The notes: a model not told the origin generated them from the letters alone. 8,746 bases of DNA from Nostoc sp. CHAB 5715 (GCF_020829685.1 NZ_JAIVFR010000216.1:1-8746), one strand, 5' to 3'. Counted from the first letter of the stretch, positions 1-7,853 are shown. Translations and numbers: made by a program.

Positions 1-120
1 AATTGTAAGGGAAACAGCCATAGGCATGGCAAGTAAAATTAAAGTTTGTTGGTGGTAAATCACCACAAATATTAAGTGGATACAAAATCAGAATTCTTGA
101 TGGGAACTGCCTTGAAAAAA
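1..120. other. Sequence beyond the PKS break point, not recognised
   Basis: PKS similarity ends at the CGG codon 121-123. The frame then runs through FFQGSSHQEF to TGA at 88-90. I translated the remaining bases in the other minus-strand frames and found no ACP continuation (no DLGMDSL-like segment), so a one- or two-base frameshift does not explain the stop. The stretch is AT-rich. A short plus-strand frame entering from the edge ends in ASKIKVCWW before TAA at 56-58; I do not recognise it. It could be an insertion-sequence end, rearranged DNA or an assembly artefact. Confidence 0.5.
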
Positions 121-3100
121 CCGACCAACTTCAGTTTGCAGGTAGTTGATCAATAAGGAAATGCGATCGCTCATCCCCAATAATGTTAGTTGCTGCATCA
201 ATTGGGAAGTTTGATGAGTGGGCGATGGTGCTTGGGTTTGAAAGTCTGTAAAGAACGGAGACGATAAACCTTGGGCTAGGAGTTCAGTCCAATTCACTGG
301 TACTACTCCCACTTGGGTGGTAGATTGTGTCAGGAGGAATTCTAAAATATCTATACCTTGGTCAGGAGCGATCGCACCAATCCCCCGTAAACTCATTTGA
401 GTAGCAATTTGACCTTTGGCAGCAGCACCGATATCTGCCCAAACTCCCCAATTTATACTCAATGCGGGTAACCCTTGGCTGTGTCGATACTGTGCTAAGG
501 CATCGAGAAATGTGTTAGCGGCTACATGATTTGTCTGTCCAGGAGAACCTAATAGGGAAGCGGCAGAGGAAAACATGATAAAATAATCCAAAGGTACGTT
601 TTTGGTCAAAAGATGTAGATTCCAAGCGCCTGCAACTTTTACAGACATCACTGACTGCAAACGTTCCGAATTCAGTTGCTGTAAAACTCCATCATCTAAA
701 ACGCCTGCTCCATGAATCACACCACGCAAAGGCGGATAGTTTTGTTGGATGTTAGTCAAAACTGCTGCTAACTGTTCTTTCTCGACAACATCTGCCTGAG
801 TTGTGATGACTGTAGCACCTGCGGATTGTAATGCTTGGATTTGTGACTGTGCTTCTAGTGTCGGGCTGCTACGTCCCACAAGTACCAAGTATTTCGCACC
901 TTTTTCAACTAACCAATGGGCAACGCGCAACCCTAAACCGCCCATACCACCAGTAATTAAATAGGTTCCTTCGGGATGAACTGGTAATGTTTGCAAATCT
1001 TCGGCTGTCGGTTCGTGGGTAATGGCGATTTTGCCGATATGTTGCGCCTGTTGCATCATCTGCAATGCTGTTATCACCTTTTGGACAGGAAAAACTGTTT
1101 GGGGTAGAGGTTGCAACTTTTGGCTTTGAAACTGTGCCATGATCCGATGCAACAAGGATTGCACCTGTTGAGGATTTTGCTGTGCAACATTCATTAAATC
1201 CACCAGGTGATAGGCAACTAGTGGCTTGACTTGAGCGACTTCTTGTGTATTCCAAACTCCGCGTTTGCCAATTTCAATAAAGCATCCGTTGGCTTTGAGA
1301 ACCCCTAGACTGGCGGCAATGAACTCACCAGCTAGGGAATTAAATACGATATCTACACCTTCACCGTCAGTTATTTCTAAAATTTCTTGAGCAAAATCCA
1401 AAGTGCGTGAGTTAAAGATGTGTTGCACACCTAAAGAACGCAGTGTCTGCCATTTTCTTGGGCTTGCTGTGGCAAAGACTTCCGCCCCAGCTTGTTGAGC
1501 AATTTGTAAAGCTGCCATACCTGTACCTCCAGTGGCGGCATGGATGAGGATGCGTTGTCCTTTTTGAATTGCAGCAACTTCTTGCAGGGCATAAGCTGCG
1601 GTGAGGAAATTGGCGGGAATTGTCGCGGCTGTTTCAAAGCTCAAAAAGTCGGGTTTGGCAACAACAAAGCTGGTATTAGTCGTAACATATCGGCTAAAAC
1701 TATCAGTAGCTAAGGCTACGACGGCATCACCAATGTTAAACTGAGTTACGCCCTCACCAACAGCGACAATCTCACCGGCACATTCAACGCCAAACCAGTT
1801 GCGATCAAAAGGTAGTAGTCCCAAAGCATCTAATACGTCAATGAAATTTAATCCCGTCGCCCATACCTGAATCTCTACTTCCCTTGGCTGGGGTTGACGA
1901 CGCTGGGAAGTTTGCCATTGTAGGGAATTGAGTAAACCGCGTGTGCCGATTGTTAAGCGGTAAGGCTGTTCGGGAACGGCAAGTACTTTTTGGGGATTAG
2001 TGAAGCGAGTTAATCGTGCTACCCTTCGCCCAGTTGAGTGGAGGGTAATTTCCTCTTCCTGGGAAGGGTGCATCAATTCAGTTATCAGGGTATCAACTTG
2101 GGAAATTGCTGCTTGTGTCGGATCTAAATCTACACAGCGACAATTGAGTTCTGGATGTTCCAAACGGATGACTTTACCCATACCCCATACAGGTGACTGC
2201 ATTAATCCTGTGATTGTGGAGGTGGGATTGACTGCACCTTGAGTCACTAACCAGAGGTTAATGGGCTGATGTTGCTTTTGAATCAGGGTTTGGACGAGGT
2301 TAAGAACATTGGTACATTCAGCGTAACAGTCTTGAGGTAGAGTCTCAATATGTTCTTGTGAACTAGAAATATAAACAATGTTTTTGATTGATTTCTGAAT
2401 GCTTTCTGATGCTACCGTGTCCGAATTACCCCCCTTAATCCCCTGATGCATTGGGGAGAAACCGGAAATCAAGTCCCCTCCCCAATGCATCGGGAGGGCT
2501 AGGGAGGGGTAAAATCGAGATTTAGAAGCCACTTCTGTATTTGTGTCTACACCGTAGCTTGCAAACGGGGGAGGTAGAATGGTAGATAATTGCTGTTGCT
2601 GGTGTAATCGTTGTGCGATCGCATCTCCTAACTCAGAATAATCTGTTACAATTAACCATTTTCCAGTACAGACGCGATTAATTGCGTCTCTACCTTGATC
2701 TGACTGTGCTACAATCACTGCTTGTTGAGCCAATACCTCTGGAAGCACAGAGTCAGGGATAATATCTGCAACGCTAGTAAATCCGTTTGCTTGTAATAAA
2801 TCGTGCCACTGCTGGGTAGAAATTAAGGGATGCGTCTTACGCAAATCTTTGTCTTGGAATCTCCACCAGCCTTCAGTTAAACCAAAAATTAAATCCAGCC
2901 AACCACTGGGACGAGTACCTTCCAAAAGTATCAATAATCCGTTGGGTGCGAGTAAGGATTTGACGTTGGTGATGGTTTGGCTTAAATCTTTGGTGGCGTG
3001 TAGAACATTTGCTGCAATAATAATATCAAAACTGTTGGCAGTAAATTCCCCAGATCCAATTGGCTGTTCAATATTCAAACTTTGGTAACGGACAAAGGTA

Positions 3101-6100
3101 TAATCTGAAAACTGCTGGCGTGCTTTTGCTAAAAATAGTGGAGAAATATCAGTAAAAACATATTCCACTGACTGAGTAGCAAGTTGCGGTAAGAGATTAG
3201 CTGTAGTTCCCCCTGTACCTGCACCAATTTCTAGAATTCGCACAGTTTGCCCAGGCGGTAACTTTTCTAAAGCTGAGAGTACCGCTTGCTGTACCAGAGT
3301 ATTCATCATCTGAGCACCAGGCGAATTTTGATACAGTTGAGCGATCGCCCTCAAGTCTCCATTGGGAAATAATATTTGTAAAGGTTCACATCGTCCTTGT
3401 AACACCTTTGATAAATGTAAACCACAGCGTTCAATTAACGTCAGTTCTGCCCAAGAAGATAGGTATTTTGTTTGTAGTTCTGCTTGGAGAATTTGTGCTT
3501 GTCCAACATTGGCAGACTGTCGTACATACCACCGTTCATCTTGTTGTTGCAGAATACCTGCGGCTGTTAACATTTCCAGGAGATGTATAAATAATTGTTC
3601 TTGCTCAGGTATAATTTGCAATTGCTGCCGAGAAAAATGTTCACCCCTGTGCAAAGATAAACCCAACTGTTGCAGTGCTTCAACAACATAAGCAAGACTG
3701 AGAGTTTCCAACTGGGGTAATAATTTTGCATAAATGTGGATCTCCGATTTTGTTAACAGTTTAGTGAATTGAGGTGCTAACTGTTGGGCAATCATCTCTG
3801 GAGAAGGCAGCAAAGATGTCTCATTAGGGTGAGATTGGGTGCGCCATTCCACCTCATACAACCATTCTCGCCAGTCTGCTGATGAATCGTAAGCAAAGAT
3901 ATTTTGTGATTCCACAGCTTTCAGTTGCAGTCCTGAAAAAGTTGCGATCGCTACTCCCTCTGGAGTTAAAACTTGAATATCTGCAATTATAATTGGTGAT
4001 AAGATATCTCTAGGACGCAGTTGCACCCAACTCCATAGATTTTCCCCGACTGGTTCCCAAATAGTCAAGCGATCCAAACCGATGGGCAGATAAACAGATG
4101 ACGTGGATTGATGGGATAAAATAGCTGCGATCGCTTGTAAACATCCATCCAACATAACTGGATGGAACTGATAACCAGCACGCTCAGTACATATTTGTGG
4201 TAAATGAATTTCTGCCAATGCAAGGTTATCATTGTACCACAGTTGGGTAATGGCTTGGAACGTTTCGCCGTAATTAATGCCAACCGTTTTGAGGTTTTGG
4301 TAGAAGTCGGCAATATTTGTAATTTGGGTACAATGCCGTTGCTGTTCTAAAAAATTAAAAATTCCATTTGGCTTAACATCTTTGTTCACACCCACTTTTC
4401 CGGTTGCAGGAACAGTCCAAGCATTTTCTGCGGCGCTGACAATTTCAAATTCGTAGCTGTCAGTGAGAATGAATTGTACAATCCGTGGGGAATCTGGGGT
4501 GAAAATGCAAGCCTGTTGCAGAGAAATATTTTCTAAGTATAGGCGTTCGCTTTGAAAAACTTGCTTTGCGGCTGCCAATGCCATTTCTATGTATGCGGCT
4601 CCTGGTAAAATTACTTGGGCAAATACCCGATGGTCTTGCAGATATATGGGGTAATTATCAGCAAGTTCTTGCTCAAAGTATAAATTAATGGATTTAGCTA
4701 AGTGTAATCGCTGCCCTAATAGAGGATGAACATCCACACAACCCTCCCTCAACCCTCCCCTTTGCAAGGGGAGGGTGCGCGTTAGCGCGGGTGGGGTAAT
4801 TTCTGCCCAGAAACGCTTTCTTTGGAAGGGATAATTTGGCACATCAAGACGCTGACGGTTGTAACCTTGATCAAATCCGTGCCAATCAAGCTGAACTCCT
4901 CGCTCATAAAGCGCCGCCACACTTGATAATATTACCTGCCAATCCTCTTGTCCGGCTCGTAAACTGGGCAACCAGAGATATTTTCCCTCATCCGCTACCA
5001 GCGATCGCGCCATACCAAGTAAAATTGGCTTGGCTCCAACTTCCAAAAATACACTACACTCTTGCTGAATCAAAGTTTGAACCCCGGCAAAAAACTGCAC
5101 AGGCTGGCGGATATGACGACACCAATACTCAGGTGTGGCAATTTCTGCACCGATGATTTTTCCAGTAAGATTAGAAATAATTGGGTATTGCGGCGGATGA
5201 AAGTTGACAGTACGGGCGACTTGCTCAAATTCTGTCAGCATCGCCTCCATTAAAGGAGAGTGGAAGGCATGGGAAACTGGTAAAGGTGTGATTTTGATGC
5301 CTTGGGCTTCCAAGATGGCGGCGATTTGGTCAATAGCCGAGGTTTCACCGGAAATCACTGTGTTATTGGGTGCATTAACAGCAGCAATGGATACCTGTTG
5401 ATTGAAGGGTAGAATTAGTTCTTGTAACTCAGACGCAGCAGCAGCCACTGCAATCATTTTACCGTGGGGTAACTGCTGCATGAGGCGGGCGCGGGTGGCA
5501 ATCAGCTTTAGTCCATCTTCTAAACTAAAAACTTCTGCAATACAAGCAGCCACATATTCACCAACACTATGGCCCATGAGAAAATCAGGTGTTACTCCCC
5601 AAGATAGCCATAGTTGACAGAGGGCGTATTCCAGGATAAATAAGGCTGGTTGGGTGTAGATGGTTTGGGATAAATTTTGAGAATGGGGAGAGACGCGATT
5701 AATCGCGTCTGTACTGGAGAGTGGGGAAAGATAAAGTAGATTTCGGAAATCTAAACCTAAGTCGGGATGCAATAATTCGCAGCAGTAATCAATCTGGTGG
5801 TGAAAAGAGGATTGAGTATCGTACAATTCTCCACCCATATTGATGTACTGGCTGCCTTGTCCAGTGAAGAGAAAGGCGATTTTGGGACGTGGTTGAGGAA
5901 CCGCACCCACGCTAACGCGCACCTCCCTCTGTCCCCCCGATGCCTTGGGGGATGAAAGGGGGGTAGGAGGGTTGGGGAGGGGTGTATTTTTTTGACGGTC
6001 AATAAAATGATATAATTTTTCACAAGCAACGGTAGAAGAATCGGCAATTATAGCTAAACGATATTCCAAGTGCGATCGCCCCGTGTTGGCACTAAAACAA

Positions 6101-7632
6101 ACATCTGCAAAAGAAACATCTTGATGTTGTTGAAAATAGTCTACATACTTACGGGCGAGATGTTCTAAAGCTGTAAGAGTTTTAGCACTCAGAGTTAGAA
6201 GATGCAGAGGACGTTCAATTTTATCTTCTTTTTGAATTTCAAGTTTTGAATTTTGAATTGTTGTAGCTGCTGCTAATACGATATGGGCATTGGTGCCACT
6301 AAAGCCAAAGGAACTGACACCAGCCAGCCGTTTGTCAGAATTCCAAGGAATGCAAGTAGTGGGAACGGTGATGGGCAATTGTTCCCAAGCAATATGGGGA
6401 TTAGGTTGCCCAAAATGCAGATGAGGGGGAATTTCGCCATATTTCAATGCCAAAACCACCTTCATTAACCCGGCAATTCCCGCCGCCGCTTCGAGATGGC
6501 CAATGTTGGTTTTAAGTGATCCGATCAATAAAGGGCGATCGCGGGTATGATTGTCACCAAACACAGCCCCTAATGCACCGACTTCAATGGGATCACCCAA
6601 AGCTGTACCTGTGCCGTGGGCTTCAATGTAAGTAATATCTGCGGGTTCGACTGTGCTATTTGCTAATGCTTGGCGGATGACAGCTTGTTGTGATGGCCCG
6701 TTGGGAACCGTTAACCCACTACTGCGTCCATCTTGGTTGACAGCGCTACCTTTAATTACTGCAAGGATGGGATAGCCTGCGGCAATGGCATCTGACAGTC
6801 TCTGAAGGACGATGATACCGCAGCCTTCGCCGCGAACAAAGCCATCTGCTGTGGCATCAAAGGTTTTGCAACGCCCATCATTGGCAAGCATCCGGGCTTT
6901 GGAGAAATTAATCGTAAATTCTGGTGATAAAATACGATTTACACCACCTGCTAGGGCAATATTACATTCACCACGACGCAGACTTTGACAGGCAAGGTGT
7001 ACTGCTACTAATGAGGAAGAACAAGCGGTATCAACAGCTAAAGAAGGGCCTGTGAATCCGAGTGTGTAGGATAAACGGCCAGCAGCAGTACTGTGGGAAT
7101 TACCAGTTGCTAGGTAAGCATCTATATCTGTGACGGGACGATTTAATAGATGAGTTGAATAGTCATTGCTACTAAGTCCAATAAAAACACCCGTAGAACT
7201 ATCTGCCAGTTGTTCTGAAGGAATGCCTGCATTTTCCAAAGCTTCCCAACTGACTTCGAGTAACAAACGCTGTTGCGGGTCGAGAGAAACAGCTTCTCTA
7301 GGAGCAATACCAAAAAACTCTGCGTCAAATTCTTGTAACTGCCCAATAAAACCCCCATAAGGATTATACATTTTCCCGGGAACAGTTGGGTCGGGGTCAT
7401 AAAATTTATCCAACTGCCAGCGATCGCTTGGTACTTCTGTAATGGCATCAACGCCATTGCGTAACAGTTCCCACAATGCTTGGGGAGTATCTGCTCCACC
7501 AGGAAAACGGCATCCCATACCCACAATGGCGATCGCTTCTGTTTGTGTTTTGAGTTTGCTACGTAAATCCCGCAACTCTTGGAGAGCATTTTGCATTAAA
7601 CTACGATAGTCTTTGGATTCAGGTTGGGTCAT
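88..7632 (-). CDS. Modular type I polyketide synthase subunit, KS-AT-DH-cMT-ER-KR, ending inside the expected ACP
   Basis: One chain-extension module of a cytosolic polyketide assembly line. Residues are numbered from the ATG at 7632. A docking helix (about 1-30) precedes the KS (32-455) with Cys204 in DTACSSS, His339 in EAHGTGT and His379 in NIGHLE. The AT (582-880) has Ser689 in GHSVGEY and HAFH at 788-791, which indicates malonyl-CoA. The DH has His1001 and Asp1162. The C-methyltransferase has its SAM motif ILEIGAGTGG at 1466-1475. A structural KR half (from about 1658) precedes the ER (about 1890-2205; NADPH motif from His2031 in HAATGGTGMAALQ). The KR (about 2217-2400) has Lys2332, Ser2356 and Asn2373, but His2369 at the usual Tyr. 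ACP similarity ends at Arg2504, ten residues before the stop, so no phosphopantetheine serine is present. The frame opens with TTG at 7647, but ATG 7632 has a GGAG nine bases upstream and is preferred. Six repeat inserts lie in frame. The predicted product is an alpha-methylated, reduced two-carbon extension; the compound is unknown. Confidence 0.96.
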   Translation of the reverse strand: MTQPESKDYRSLMQNALQELRDLRSKLKTQTEAIAIVGMGCRFPGGADTPQALWELLRNGVDAITEVPSDRWQLDKFYDPDPTVPGKMYNPYGGFIGQLQEFDAEFFGIAPREAVSLDPQQRLLLEVSWEALENAGIPSEQLADSSTGVFIGLSSNDYSTHLLNRPVTDIDAYLATGNSHSTAAGRLSYTLGFTGPSLAVDTACSSSLVAVHLACQSLRRGECNIALAGGVNRILSPEFTINFSKARMLANDGRCKTFDATADGFVRGEGCGIIVLQRLSDAIAAGYPILAVIKGSAVNQDGRSSGLTVPNGPSQQAVIRQALANSTVEPADITYIEAHGTGTALGDPIEVGALGAVFGDNHTRDRPLLIGSLKTNIGHLEAAAGIAGLMKVVLALKYGEIPPHLHFGQPNPHIAWEQLPITVPTTCIPWNSDKRLAGVSSFGFSGTNAHIVLAAATTIQNSKLEIQKEDKIERPLHLLTLSAKTLTALEHLARKYVDYFQQHQDVSFADVCFSANTGRSHLEYRLAIIADSSTVACEKLYHFIDRQKNTPLPNPPTPLSSPKASGGQREVRVSVGAVPQPRPKIAFLFTGQGSQYINMGGELYDTQSSFHHQIDYCCELLHPDLGLDFRNLLYLSPLSSTDAINRVSPHSQNLSQTIYTQPALFILEYALCQLWLSWGVTPDFLMGHSVGEYVAACIAEVFSLEDGLKLIATRARLMQQLPHGKMIAVAAAASELQELILPFNQQVSIAAVNAPNNTVISGETSAIDQIAAILEAQGIKITPLPVSHAFHSPLMEAMLTEFEQVARTVNFHPPQYPIISNLTGKIIGAEIATPEYWCRHIRQPVQFFAGVQTLIQQECSVFLEVGAKPILLGMARSLVADEGKYLWLPSLRAGQEDWQVILSSVAALYERGVQLDWHGFDQGYNRQRLDVPNYPFQRKRFWAEITPPALTRTLPLQRGGLREGCVDVHPLLGQRLHLAKSINLYFEQELADNYPIYLQDHRVFAQVILPGAAYIEMALAAAKQVFQSERLYLENISLQQACIFTPDSPRIVQFILTDSYEFEIVSAAENAWTVPATGKVGVNKDVKPNGIFNFLEQQRHCTQITNIADFYQNLKTVGINYGETFQAITQLWYNDNLALAEIHLPQICTERAGYQFHPVMLDGCLQAIAAILSHQSTSSVYLPIGLDRLTIWEPVGENLWSWVQLRPRDILSPIIIADIQVLTPEGVAIATFSGLQLKAVESQNIFAYDSSADWREWLYEVEWRTQSHPNETSLLPSPEMIAQQLAPQFTKLLTKSEIHIYAKLLPQLETLSLAYVVEALQQLGLSLHRGEHFSRQQLQIIPEQEQLFIHLLEMLTAAGILQQQDERWYVRQSANVGQAQILQAELQTKYLSSWAELTLIERCGLHLSKVLQGRCEPLQILFPNGDLRAIAQLYQNSPGAQMMNTLVQQAVLSALEKLPPGQTVRILEIGAGTGGTTANLLPQLATQSVEYVFTDISPLFLAKARQQFSDYTFVRYQSLNIEQPIGSGEFTANSFDIIIAANVLHATKDLSQTITNVKSLLAPNGLLILLEGTRPSGWLDLIFGLTEGWWRFQDKDLRKTHPLISTQQWHDLLQANGFTSVADIIPDSVLPEVLAQQAVIVAQSDQGRDAINRVCTGKWLIVTDYSELGDAIAQRLHQQQQLSTILPPPFASYGVDTNTEVASKSRFYPSLALPMHWGGDLISGFSPMHQGIKGGNSDTVASESIQKSIKNIVYISSSQEHIETLPQDCYAECTNVLNLVQTLIQKQHQPINLWLVTQGAVNPTSTITGLMQSPVWGMGKVIRLEHPELNCRCVDLDPTQAAISQVDTLITELMHPSQEEEITLHSTGRRVARLTRFTNPQKVLAVPEQPYRLTIGTRGLLNSLQWQTSQRRQPQPREVEIQVWATGLNFIDVLDALGLLPFDRNWFGVECAGEIVAVGEGVTQFNIGDAVVALATDSFSRYVTTNTSFVVAKPDFLSFETAATIPANFLTAAYALQEVAAIQKGQRILIHAATGGTGMAALQIAQQAGAEVFATASPRKWQTLRSLGVQHIFNSRTLDFAQEILEITDGEGVDIVFNSLAGEFIAASLGVLKANGCFIEIGKRGVWNTQEVAQVKPLVAYHLVDLMNVAQQNPQQVQSLLHRIMAQFQSQKLQPLPQTVFPVQKVITALQMMQQAQHIGKIAITHEPTAEDLQTLPVHPEGTYLITGGMGGLGLRVAHWLVEKGAKYLVLVGRSSPTLEAQSQIQALQSAGATVITTQADVVEKEQLAAVLTNIQQNYPPLRGVIHGAGVLDDGVLQQLNSERLQSVMSVKVAGAWNLHLLTKNVPLDYFIMFSSAASLLGSPGQTNHVAANTFLDALAQYRHSQGLPALSINWGVWADIGAAAKGQIATQMSLRGIGAIAPDQGIDILEFLLTQSTTQVGVVPVNWTELLAQGLSSPFFTDFQTQAPSPTHQTSQLMQQLTLLGMSDRISLLINYLQTEVGRFFQGSSHQEF
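2427..2511. repeat. 85-bp palindromic repeat with double arms, in frame in the structural KR region
   Basis: The outer arms are TACCCC (2427-2432) and GGGGTA (2506-2511). The inner arms GATGCATTGGGGAG (2445-2458) and CTCCCCAATGCATC (2478-2491) are perfect 14-bp complements around a 19-nt loop. Read from the minus strand it begins TACCCCTCCC like the element at 7996, so the two may belong to one superfamily. It encodes about residues 1708-1736 (including YPSLALPMHWGGDLISGF), splitting the non-catalytic KR half that precedes the ER. The divergent peptide around it suggests the insertion may be longer than the core. Confidence 0.8.
2662..2694 (-). repeat. Short palindromic repeat encoding DAINRV, at the start of the structural KR half
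   Basis: The core AGACGCGATTAATTGCGTCT (2670-2689) is a 20-bp palindrome with one mismatch pair. With its flank (CTGTACTGGA read on the minus strand) it matches the repeat at 5688-5718 in opposite orientation. It encodes GRDAINRVCTG, about residues 1647-1657, just before the Rossmann strand KWLIVTDYSELGDAIA. Confidence 0.85.
4741..4798 (+). repeat. Short variant of the G/C-tract palindromic repeat, in frame between AT and DH (copy 3)
   Basis: A perfect hairpin has 11-bp arms ACCCTCCCCTT (4752-4762) and AAGGGGAGGGT (4766-4776) with loop TGC, followed by GCGCGTTAGCGC (4777-4788) and a closing GGGGTA (4793-4798) shared with copy 1. It encodes about residues 946-965 (TPPALTRTLPLQRGGLREGC), between the AT post-linker (FQRKRFWAE) and the DH start HPLLGQ. 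Orientation is the same as copy 1; TPPxLTRT is encoded by both. Confidence 0.82.
5688..5718 (+). repeat. Short palindromic repeat encoding DAINRV, in an AT surface loop
   Basis: AGACGCGATTAATCGCGTCT (5691-5710) is a perfect 20-bp palindrome followed by GTACTGGA, the same unit as 2662-2694 but in the other orientation. It encodes STDAINRVSP, about residues 639-649, in the variable loop before the conserved YTQPALFILEYAL of the acyltransferase. Ser689 lies about 100 residues after GQGSQ, slightly further than usual, which fits an insertion of about ten residues. Confidence 0.85.
5904..5984 (-). repeat. G/C-tract palindromic repeat, in frame between KS-AT linker and AT (copy 2, inverted)
   Basis: The reverse complement of this stretch nearly matches 7996-8081: both contain TCCCCAACCCTCCTACCCC, TTTCATCCCCC, GGGGGGACAGAGGG and GTGCGCGTTAGCG in the same order. 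The central hairpin differs: CCCCC at 5934-5938 and GGGGG at 5947-5951. In the PKS it encodes about residues 550-577 (including NTPLPNPPTPLSSPKASGGQ), immediately before the AT start PKIAFLFTGQGSQ. Relative to the reading frame this copy is inserted the other way round from copy 1, and is still open. Confidence 0.85.
6231..6260. repeat. In-frame AATTTTG-type heptamer repeat in the KS-AT linker
   Basis: Overlapping TTTTGAA/TTTGAAT units run through this stretch. Read from the minus strand they give CAATTC, AAAATTC, AAAACTTG and AAATTC, encoding QNSKLEIQK (about residues 459-468) straight after the KS end TNAHIVLAAA. Short tandem heptamers of this kind are usually intergenic in heterocystous cyanobacteria. 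Confidence 0.65.
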
Positions 7633-7641
7633 GTCGCTTCG

Positions 7642-7645
7642 CTCC
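7642..7645 (-). promoter_or_regulatory. Shine-Dalgarno GGAG that decides the ATG start of the large PKS gene
   Basis: On the minus strand GGAG lies nine bases upstream of the ATG at 7632-7630. The TTG at 7647 that opens the frame overlaps this site's edge and has no ribosome site of its own. The protein from ATG begins MTQPESKDYRSLMQNAL, consistent with the start of cyanobacterial PKS N-terminal docking segments. The leader is formed partly by repeat sequence. Confidence 0.7.
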
Positions 7646-7700
7646 AATTCGTAATTCGTACTTCGGCTACGCTCAGTACAAGTTCGTAATTCGTAATTAA
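7646..7700. repeat. AATTCGT heptamer repeat array interrupted by a GTACT...AGTAC palindrome
   Basis: Units of AATTCGT lie at 7646-7652 and 7653-7659; after an interruption, AGTTCGT lies at 7681-7687 and AATTCGT at 7688-7694, followed by a partial unit. The interruption carries inverted arms GTACT (7658-7662) and AGTAC (7675-7679) around CGGCTACGC, a layout like the small dispersed repeats of heterocystous cyanobacteria. The array ends right at the Shine-Dalgarno of the large PKS gene. A reversed fragment, GAATTACGAATTA, lies at 7881-7893 on the other side of the MITE. Confidence 0.75.
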
Positions 7701-7760
7701 TACCCTATAGATAAATTTAGGGTTTTGGACATTGATGCTACGCATTTCTTTGTTTGCTAT

Positions 7761-7853
7761 TAGGACTTACGCAAAAATCGCCCAAAAGCTTAATTTATCG
7801 AACCGCCAAGACGCCAAGAACGCCAAGAATTCGTAGAGCGTGCGTAAGTCCTA
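7761..7853. mobile_element. MITE-like element, 93 bp, with 13-bp terminal inverted repeats and 5-bp target duplication
   Basis: TAGGACTTACGCA at 7761-7773 is a perfect inverted match to TGCGTAAGTCCTA at 7841-7853. Directly outside, GCTAT occurs at 7756-7760 and again at 7854-7858, the signature of a transposition target-site duplication. The interior has no coding capacity and holds three spaced copies of CGCCAAG (7804-7810, 7812-7818, 7821-7827). It would need a transposase supplied elsewhere. It sits between two colinear PKS genes, and a transcript across it could form a 13-bp stem with a 67-nt loop. I recall similar ends in Nostocales genomes but have not checked. Confidence 0.85.

Noticed and set aside
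50..67. Small inverted repeat (GTGGT/ACCAC) as a terminator for the PKS gene
   Set aside because: The stem is only five pairs and no T-run follows on the minus strand; it also lies in sequence of doubtful origin.
115..120. A6 homopolymer causing a sequencing frameshift that hides the ACP
   Set aside because: Neither alternative minus-strand frame continues into ACP-like sequence, so an indel alone does not explain the loss.
5260..5271. Methylmalonyl-specific acyltransferase as the source of the methyl branch
   Set aside because: The AT has HAFH and GHSVGEY, malonyl-type signatures rather than YASH and GHSQG; the branch is better explained by the cMT domain.
7143..7589. Minus-strand 148-codon ORF within the KS region
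   Set aside because: It is a shadow in another frame over a fully conserved KS; the translation resembles no family.
88..7647. TTG at 7647 as the start of the large PKS
   Set aside because: GGAG lies between the TTG and the ATG at 7632 with ideal spacing to the ATG; the five extra residues (MERSD) come from repeat sequence.
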